Of a stretch of 64,000 bases of DNA, positions 56,128-64,000 are shown in pieces. Under the pieces are notes generated by a model. The model was not told the DNA's origin and did not search any database. It saw nothing but the letters and a program-made list of their open reading frames with translations. Source of the stretch: Patiria pectinifera (Eukaryota > Echinodermata > Asteroidea > Valvatida > Asterinidae). The stretch spans positions 20,885,430-20,949,429 of the forward strand of contig CM057129.1 in the NCBI GenBank assembly GCA_029964075.1, given 5' to 3'. The position numbers and the translations under genes were made by a program. Each line of letters begins with the position of its first letter. Position 1 is the first letter of the stretch.

Positions 56128-59100
56128 ATGGGCGACATGGAAAACACCACACTCGGTACAACTGTCACTACTCCGCTCAACGTGACGGAGGGACAAAGCC
56201 AAGGCGGTGACGGATATGGAGACGACGGGCTTTTCAAGACCCTCCTCCCCTACCAGACGGTTCTCGCCTACCTACTCATCTTCGTGGCGGGCTTGGGGCT
56301 CGTGCTCAACGGCACGGTGCTGTACATTGTCATCCGGCACCGGGACATGCACCGAGTCACCAACTTCTTCTTCGCCAACTTGGCACTGACGGACTTGTTG
56401 CTGTTGATGCTGCATGCCTCCACATCCTCGGCGGAGATGCTCGGGTACTACCTAGCGGTCAAGCTGGGTTGTTCAACGGTCCAGTACACGAGATACGTAA
56501 GTAAATGAACCCGTTAACATTATTACCAAGGGCGGATGTAGGGGGGGGGGGCAACCGGGGCCATGCACCCCCCTCCCTCCCTCCCCCCCCCAAAAAAAAT
56601 CCACTAATTCTTTTTTTAAAGTGACGTCGCAATAAAGGCAGGCACTGCATACACCACCACCTTTTCCTCAAAAGCAATTGGTTAAAGTGATCAATAATCG
56701 CCTCAGATCGCACCAGTACCACAGAGCATCTAAAATTTTAAAAAAATTAAAAATCGGTGCCCCACTTTTTGGGGGACCAAACTTTTATTTGGCCCCTCCC
56801 CCCGAAAAATTGTGTTCTGGATCCGTCCTTGATTATTACATTGTGTCACACATTGTTTCCCACAACCTTACAATGTATACATTGTGAAACATAATTTTTG
56901 AATTTGTTACATGACGAGTCCATAATGTCACTGTGCCGCGGCGGGCGCTTCTTTTTGGCAGCTCAGAGTGAAAATGGGCAGGTCGGTTTTCGGGTTGGTA
57001 CGCGCACATGGAATTGATGGGTTAATCTGAGTTCGAGGTTGTGTTCCCTTTACGTAGTCATCGGCCTTGTTACAGGAGGAAGATGTATAATGTACAGAAA
57101 TGACTATACTGGGGAGAGTAACTGGCTGACTAGGGGGGGGGGGAATGAACATGAATACTTAACTGCATGTTGTCTTGATAAGATCGTAACAGTTTAATTA
57201 AATGAATCATGTTTTCGTAACTCACGCCACGGCTCGCGCTGCGACGAATTGACTCTATTTTCACCCCAGACGCCGCATATAAAACCAAACGCTAATGTAG
57301 CGCACATGCAGGCACCAGACTATTCCTCATTTGCATACGACTATTCCTCATTTGCATACACGTCGTGTTCAAAAATCTTGCACATGCAAATGATTCAATA
57401 CCAGGGTGAGAGAGCGGGTAGTGATGGGCGCGTACTGCTCGACACCCTGGGGACGCGCAATGAGAGACAACATTTAACGGGGGCCGGGGTTGGGGGCCCA
57501 GCGAGATTTGGCCAGGATTGTAGGCCTACATCAGTGCACGGATCCTACACACAAGGATGAACGACTCGGCCCAACTCCTGGTTAGACGCGTGATAACGGC
57601 CCGTACTGGTGGCAAATACCGTGAATACTTTTCAACAAAGACCACTGCGCGCGGTGGCTTTCAGATTTGCAAGGCTCTTCCCCGATCTGGCCTCGAAGTC
57701 TGTCAAGCTAGCGAATTATATTTTTGAATATTTATGAGTCTACGTTTTTGGTCTTTATTATTGAATTCTGATAAGTGATAACTACATAACCATGGTAATG
57801 CCGAGCACAATATCTTTAGCTTTAAGATGAACAATGAAATGTCGCTTTTGTTTCATCGGTTCGGCATCCTATCTCTCTAAAACTTTTTAATAAAAGCCTA
57901 ATTAAAAACGAACTTTGGGTAAACGGTGTTCTCCTCGAAATTTGACGTTTATTTCCCGGGAAAATACTTCATCTATGACGACAAAAACTGCACAATACCA
58001 TCTGTTATATCCTGAAGTATTAATTTTTTTTAATAATTTGGAACAATTATATCTTAAATAAGAAGTAGTTTTACTTACAGTTTTATGAATATTTCCGTTT
58101 TAGATGTCATGCAAAAACCCAATACAATGGCACATCTGGAAAATTCGCGATTACGCGCCAACGGGTATTAATGCCCGTTATCACGCGTCTAACCAATTAA
58201 GGCAAGTCCGCTCAGTGCATTTTGTACTAGAGCTCAGAACAGTCGTTTATCCTGGTGTCTAGGATCCGTGATCAGTGGCTGCAAAATTGCCGTACTTTCA
58301 ATTATTTCAAGTGCCCTGTTGATTTCCCCAGGCAATTGCAAATGAACCCCCTGCATCTGACATTTCGTTGTTTCACTGAATTACCTGAATTTAAGTAACA
58401 AAAACTGCCCCCAGCTGAGAAACGGAGCACATGCAAGGGCGTTAAGTACCAATAATCCGGGTTTGCATCGGGTATAGCGAGATGGGGGGGGGGGTTACCC
58501 CTTCGTCTGAAATCGTGCTTGGTATAGCTTCAACGCGCATAGCAATTAACGCGTAGCAGACATCCTGTTAGAATGGAGGCCAGTGTTAAAGCAAGGTACA
58601 AAACAGTGGTGAATATCCATTGCTATACCTGGCAATAAGGAAAGATATGAAAGACTCATCATTGTACGACTTGCCATAACCTCAGAACAGTGATAGGCAA
58701 AGTATACCCTCATTTTTTGCACAGAGGCCTCATGCATGACCATCGTCTTGGATGACCGCGGTTTCAATTATTATTCTTTAATGGAACCCAATGGCAAGAC
58801 TGCCGGCCGTTTTACCTGGCGATAAAAGCCAACGAAACCATGAATATTTAAAGACAGGCCGTGGCCTTGCGATGCGGTTGAACGATCCCCGTAAAAAATT
58901 AGGGTCCGCTTTCAACAGGTTACTAAGGCCTAAAGCATTTCAATTGGACAAACTTAACTCGAAACGAGGGGCTGAACTCAAACCAAAACATTATGCTCGT
59001 TTATGACGTTAAAATGCGAATGGGATCCATAATTTTCTCCTCCAAATTATTTCATACCTTGGTCAATTGCAAAGGGTATGTAGTTCTAACGGAAACTTGA

Positions 59101-62100
59101 CGCTCCCGGTTTTGAACAAGTCTATTCGAGTGGACCTATAGACATTTTTGGTAAGTTATTTTGTTGAGATACTGATTCCCAAACAATCACTTTTGAGGTT
59201 TGCATGAGCTTCGTGAAAGTGCACAAACGGCAATAAATTACAAACCGGTGAATGTGGTTTTTCAATTTACACATAATAGGCCTGATGAACAAAATACAGA
59301 TTGACAGGCAAAACATGTATAGCCTATTTGCCTAATGACATTAAATTAACACTTGTGTCAAAGTTGCGGGTTACTGAGAAACCGTTGGCATGAGCGTCGC
59401 CAGCATTTTTAGCTGCGGCTGAGCAGCTCAACAAGTCATCATGTCTCTCTGTTAGTTATTTCGTTCGTTCATAACAAACGTTGTAATGTACACCTGTGCA
59501 CTATACACATACATCACCTGTCTGAGCCCCTTGACACTGTAATGGGTCTCCAGTGTCAGATGGAGGACAAGGTTGCATTATCGAGGTCACTAAATTTTTC
59601 ATTGTGACGTTCAACAAATGGAAATCCTTTTTTTTTTCAACTGACAATAACGACCAAGTGAGTTATTTGTTCACTATTATGGGTCTCCAACACCTCGTTC
59701 CCAGGGTGTCAAGCAGTACGCGCCCACCACTACCTGCTCTCTCTCACCCTGGTATTGGATTGGATTTGCATGTGCAAGAGTATGCAAATGAGAAATAGTC
59801 TGGTGCCTGCATGTGCGTTACATTAGCGTCTGTTTTTTGTATGCGGCGTCTGGGGTAAAAACAGAGTCAATTCGTCCCACCTGAATGTCTGATCTACGGA
59901 CTACCTTGCTGGAACGTAACTGAGGAATTTGTTTTCCGTTTCCAGTCAACCGCGCCGGGCGTCGCAAAATAAAAACACAAAAGGGGAGGGGCTGGATACC
60001 ATCTGACTATAAATTAGGGGCGCTCTTCAAAGAGGACAATATTCAATTTGTTTTCGTTCGTAAGATTGCTTAAAAGCGGGGGAGGTAAATACTAATTGTT
60101 GCAGTTGTGAGGTGCTGGCTAAATGAATTCGCACCTCTTGTCATCTTTGTAATTTAATTTTCCCCGTTTTTTTCCCCTCCCCTCTTGAGACGGCCATGAC
60201 GGTGGTTTATCTTTTTGGTAGTAAAAAGAGAAGCAGCTAGCTCAAGTTTGACTCCGTCATGCATGAGCCTTTTTTATTACTGCTGTTTGAAGGTTGTGGC
60301 CCAAGTGACGTGTCTGACCCTGGCCCTAATGTCATTTGACCGGTATCGGGTGGTAGCTCATCCTCTGAGCGCATTGGACAAGAAGAGGCGAATGAGATTG
60401 ATGCTGGTATCCATTCTGGCCATATGGATTAGTGAGTATACAATAAACGTTTAACCAGGATTTAGAAAAAACGTACATGCATAAAAGTAAAATTCAACCA
60501 TGGCAAGTACGTGTGTGCAGTCCTTAGTTCTGTGCATAATGATCTCTCTGCATAATTATGTCATGTAGCGTTGAATTCCCATTTTATTGCCAAAATCGCA
60601 CCTAATTCCATGCACTCTTGAAAAAAGGGATCACATATCTGCATTTGAAAGTGTTGCCACAAGATTTTGTGTACCTAAAAACCGAATCGTGGTCCTGAAT
60701 TCGATAAATAACAAAAACCATCGGAGTAATTCGATTGGTAAAATCACTTTAGTACCAACGCGCGCGTATGAATGCCAATGTGAGGAATTTGGCTGGCCGG
60801 GAAACTCACAAATTTGGGCACGCTCAGATCAATGTCACGATTGCCCCCTTCAATGGTGAAAGTATTGTGCTAGATATTGTTCAGATAATCCGTAACAGGG
60901 CAGTTGCTTTATACAATAACGTATGCAATGGTTTTTCCGTTGAATTGAAGGGGGCCTCGACTATTCAGTGATCACGTGCTAGTATTTGCACAGCCAGTGA
61001 CTTTGAATAGCTTGAGAATGACACGTGTGCAGTACATGGAATGTAGGCCCTACTCACTAAACTTGATTATGGCACGATGCGGCCCGCTTTTTTTCCATAC
61101 CACTAATTCGCTACGGCCGGGCGAAGCACTTTGATTCTCATGCAGAATCTAAAACTTTATTTTCCCTGGAAAAAAAATCGTCCAAATCACAAATTAAAAA
61201 AAAAAGTTCCAAATGACTTACAAACATGTTTAAGAGCAAAAAAAAAAAGAAGAAATAAAAAAAGAATGAATAGGAATCGAACCCACACCATCGGAATCGT
61301 AATCAAATGTAGTATCCACAAAACTACATCAGTGACTCGAACGAGGTGGTACTTTTTAAACATTACAATATTGCATGTATAGAGCCCTCTGGCATAATTC
61401 TATACATGGTACTCCCCCCCCCCTCCATGGAAAAATAAATTGCGCGTCCCACTGGTCCCGAGAAAACAAACAGCACCCCTTCCCTGAATCCGTCTTTTTG
61501 GGTTGACATCGAAACGTTTATGTTTTTGCCGTTCAGCAAGCTATCTCGGTGTCATTGCATTGTTATCTCAGTGTCACTTTTGTCTGTACTACAGTACATT
61601 GTATATATAGCGACTAATGGCGGTTATCTCCTCCCTTCTTGCCCCGTCGTAGTCTCATTTGCTCTCCATTTACCAGTGGCTATCTTCTCCGTCAATTCCT
61701 TCGGTGTAACCTGCTCCATCATCTTCCCCTGGAAGTACGGCCCCAAAGTGTTCTTCACCTACACCGTGGTTGTTCTGTATGTCCTTCCCCTCGCTGTCGC
61801 CACGATGTGCTACATTCTGATCTGGCTGCACCTCAGGAAGCAGCCGAGTCTCGCAGCTTCTGTCGGGGGCTCGGAGCGCGATTTACGGCGGCGTCGCATG
61901 CAGTCCACGCTCCGCATCATCGTTCTCGTGGTGGTCATGTTCGCCTTAGGCTGGTTCGGCGAGCACCTCTTCATCCTGCTGATCGTCTGGGATCCACAGA
62001 TCAACTTCTGGTCAGATAGTTACCGGATCGGCGCGGCCACCGCTAAGCTTATGATATACCTGAACAGCATGCTCAATCCGTTTGTGTACCCGTTTGCGGG

Positions 62101-62326
62101 GACCGGCTTCAAGAGGCACCTTCCGTCGAGCGTGTGTTGTCGCAAAGGCCGACCGGACCACACGGGCACATCGCCGGGGCCTAGTTACGACCAAAGCCGC
62201 GTCATTTCACTTGCTGACACACACAAGCAAAAACAAGTCGTCGGTATCGACAACCATCGGCCGTGCCCTCAAGCTCAAAATGTGGAAGGGTTGATCAACA
62301 GCCAAGACCAAAATACCTGGCTGTAA
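56128..62326 (+). CDS. Class A peptide GPCR (galanin/kisspeptin/allatostatin-A type), 3 exons, 385 aa
   Basis: Exons 56128-56496, 60293-60431 and 61677-62326, joined at GT-AG sites (gtaagt, gtgagt donors), give one 385-aa frame. N-terminus with N-glycosylation sites at N6 and N18. Helices: TM1 about 43-69, TM2 79-100 (LALTD), TM3 117-137 with DRY at 139-141, TM4 about 158-176, TM5 about 195-222, TM6 about 248-274, TM7 about 288-310 with NPFVY at 303-307. C115 and C182 can form the conserved extracellular disulfide. CC at 323-324 is a likely palmitoylation site. The TM3 stretch VVAQVTCLTLALMSFDRYR points to neuropeptide receptors of the galanin, kisspeptin and allatostatin-A group. The exact ligand cannot be told. 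Oddity: the TM6 CWxP motif reads GWFG, without proline. An upstream GTG at 56122 was not chosen. Confidence 0.85.
56527..56831. mobile_element. hAT-like MITE in GPCR intron 1, 8-bp target duplication
   Basis: 305 bp from caagggcggatgtagggg to ctggatccgtccttg, flanked on both sides by attattac (56519-56526, 56832-56839). G and C tracts sit inside each end. It begins only 30 bases after the donor site of exon 1. Confidence 0.85.
57243..57451 (+). repeat. Left arm of a roughly 200-bp inverted repeat, GPCR intron 1
   Basis: From gacgaattgactct to gacaccctggg, it is the reverse complement of 59698-59876 with about 85-90% identity by eye. It carries a 21-bp internal duplication (actattcctcatttgcatac). 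POU octamers (atttgcat or atgcaaat) lie at 57329, 57350 and 57384. Confidence 0.85.
57579..58195. mobile_element. TIR element inside the inverted-repeat pair, GPCR intron 1
   Basis: 617 bp with perfect 21-bp inverted ends (tggttagacgcgtgataacg...). No coding sequence and no clear target duplication. The rest of the spacer (58196-59697) shows no gene. Confidence 0.7.
59698..59876 (-). repeat. Right arm of the roughly 200-bp inverted repeat, GPCR intron 1
   Basis: Pairs with 57243-57451 across a 2.2-kb spacer. Octamer motifs at 59764 and 59782. Together the arms could be terminal inverted repeats of one long element, but no target duplication was found at the outer ends. Confidence 0.85.
61255..61335 (-). 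repeat. Possible tRNA-derived segment, GPCR intron 2
   Basis: On the minus strand a B-box-like gtgggttcgattcctattc follows a weak A-box region. No cloverleaf closes. The surrounding intron 2 is AT-rich with poly-A runs. Confidence 0.25.
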
Positions 62327-62340
62327 AATATTTCAACAGG

Positions 62341-62346
62341 AATAAA
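62341..62346 (+). terminator. Poly(A) signal of the GPCR gene
   Basis: AATAAA begins 15 bases after the last base of the stop codon. A very short 3' UTR would result if it is used. Confidence 0.6.
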
Positions 62347-64000
62347 ATTCTTACAAGGAAATTGAACATTATTCGATCAAATTGTATTCAAACTATTAAT
62401 CATATTCTTCTAATTAAAGATATAATTTACAGTGATATTAAAAGAAGCATTTCTAATTAAGAAAAAAATATGTACAAATTAAAGTCAAGGGAGTAAATAA
62501 TACTTCTTTATCTTCTTCTTTGTTTTACGTATTTTCAATAATCATTGCATAATTTAACATTTCACAGTTTTCTTAAGGATGAAATGATCACTCTATCAGA
62601 AACTAAGATGTTGGAACTGGCTGAGTGTTTTGTATCGTCCAGTGTTCTGATGAGATTTGAGGGTAGCATGGTGGAGGGTAATAATAAGGTAAGTTGTTGC
62701 GGTAGCACCATCTGGCGAAATATGTGAGTATGTGTGGTTCTAGAAAGAACCGAGTGTTCTCTTTTCATCAGTACTGACCGACTGATAACTGCTGCCACAA
62801 TGGACCCGAAGCGCTTAGTTTATCCTGTCAATAAATGTTTAATGTTTTAATATTAGTATGCAATGAATTAGCAGAAACGGTTGAAATGAATCAAACACAG
62901 CACTCAGATATATGTTATCTCGGCAGTCCTGGCCCCTTGGGGCAGCATTGTCTCCGAAATATTTCTCCTGGTATAAAACAAAAGACACTAAGTAGTTCCG
63001 TCTTTGATATTTGCGGGTTTCGTTATATAATTGTTCTGGCTGGCTACAATTATACTCAGCGTACCTATTTCGTCCGGGTCATTGCTCATGATTAGTAGGA
63101 TAGAAAAGAACCCGCGGTAATAAAAAAAAATATTGCATTCTTCCCGCATCAATCAATCGATCAAACCAAGGAGAATCAACTGAAAGCTGGCTTAATGGGA
63201 ATACTTATAAGGTAGACCTGTCCGTATCCCTCATTCGGCTACCTGTTCAGTTTTTGGTTCAAGACGCTACAAATACTGGTACTTGTTACGCAGTTCATTT
63301 TGATTCACAGTGCATTCATTTAGTATGGTCATCGGCAGAGAGCAATATTGCTGCTCCTTACACTGTGATTTTATAAACCGTATGGGGCAAGTCCGGAATC
63401 GAAGGGCAAGTACGATTAAATAATTTTTTTTTTCAGAGCTAAAAGTTTGGAGAAATAAGGCCCGAAAGAGATCAGATTTCGCCTTCCTCACACAAGAAAA
63501 CAACGACAGAGCCACTTGCCCATTCGCCGTAATATAGAGCGGCGCCATGCCTTTATGCTCATCTGCCATTGAAGTACATGTTACAGCTCCACGAATTATG
63601 CTAAATGAGTTTCAAGTGGCACCTGTTGTTACCAGGAAACAATATTAGTAATTAATGAGTCATTAGCCAACGGCCTCGAAGTTGACGGGTATACTTTGCT
63701 GAATCAATCTTTAATCAGTTTTTTCATCAAAGGGTATAGAGCGATGTAGCAATGAAGTGCAAAATTCATATGAAACACGCAGGCACCTAACTTTAGTCAT
63801 CATAATGCACCAATGCGAGTACACACGCTTTTGTTATTTCGTTTGATAATTTATATACGCTTTTGATATAGGCCTACGCTTTTGATATTCTGTTTCATAA
63901 TTTAAAGGCACTTAGGCGAGTTTCCAAATTGCAATTGCCCGGAAACGTGTCTACCCATTTAACGAGAAAACCCTTGCTAAAAGTGAAGATATATGACTTA
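62347..64000. other. Downstream sequence of the GPCR, no supported gene
   Basis: Short frames only. A 16-base hairpin ggttctagaaagaacc lies at 62736-62751, and a single ankyrin-like piece on the minus strand near 63490-63569. Confidence 0.4.

Noticed and set aside
58791..59006. 71-codon basic open frame in GPCR intron 1
   Set aside because: No domain, no splice context, and it lies within the spacer of the inverted-repeat structure.
62736..62751. ggttctagaaagaacc as a histone 3' stem-loop or heat-shock element
   Set aside because: The stem fits but the loop does not match the histone consensus in either orientation, and no histone gene is next to it. One ttctagaa word alone is weak evidence for a heat-shock element.

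Overview
The window is eukaryotic. Its genes are split by GT-AG introns and the sequence is full of DNA-transposon and retrotransposon debris. Short palindromic motifs such as acatgtacatgt, accggta and taggcct recur throughout. Secreted glycoside hydrolase family 3 (GH3) genes in an animal-type genome, a class A peptide GPCR and this repeat style suggest a marine invertebrate, most likely a deuterostome such as an echinoderm or amphioxus. The species is inferred, not shown.

The left 53 kb holds a tandem array of three GH3 genes (beta-xylosidase / arabinofuranosidase type), all on the minus strand. Gene A (1-7353) is cut by the left edge and shows its first five coding exons. Gene B (13336-30661) and gene C (38994-52987) are complete, with ten coding exons each, encoding 750 and 751 aa. 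The exons visible in all copies have identical lengths and phases. Introns and flanks also align, so whole segments were duplicated (about 1-9237, 11347-31470 and 36767-53877). Because the introns align, many later insertions can be read against an empty site in a sister copy. These include a nearly intact Ty3/gypsy element in intron 3 of gene B (20275-28661, 4-bp target duplication, LTRs about 1% different), a piggyBac-like and a hAT-like insertion in gene C, a hAT-like MITE in gene B, and members of one TIR family in intron 1 of both A and C.

Between genes B and C lie a GC-rich diverged tandem repeat (31480-32060), a decayed non-LTR retrotransposon with endonuclease and reverse-transcriptase domains (32218-35237, minus) ending in a TCA/ATG microsatellite, and a second LINE-like fragment. 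Intron 3 of gene C carries a third, badly broken reverse transcriptase (about 46930-48300, plus) and a Harbinger-like MITE whose inverted sister lies at 55037-55404.

The right part (56128-62326, plus) is one three-exon gene for a 385-aa class A GPCR of the galanin/kisspeptin/allatostatin-A receptor type. It has a poly(A) signal 15 bases after the stop. Its first intron carries a hAT-like MITE with an 8-bp target duplication and a pair of roughly 200-bp inverted repeats with POU octamer motifs, enclosing a further TIR element. From 62350 to the end no convincing gene is seen. No dedicated new molecular system is evident; the most informative features are the GH3 array, with a changed active-site neighbourhood in gene B, and the record of nested insertions.
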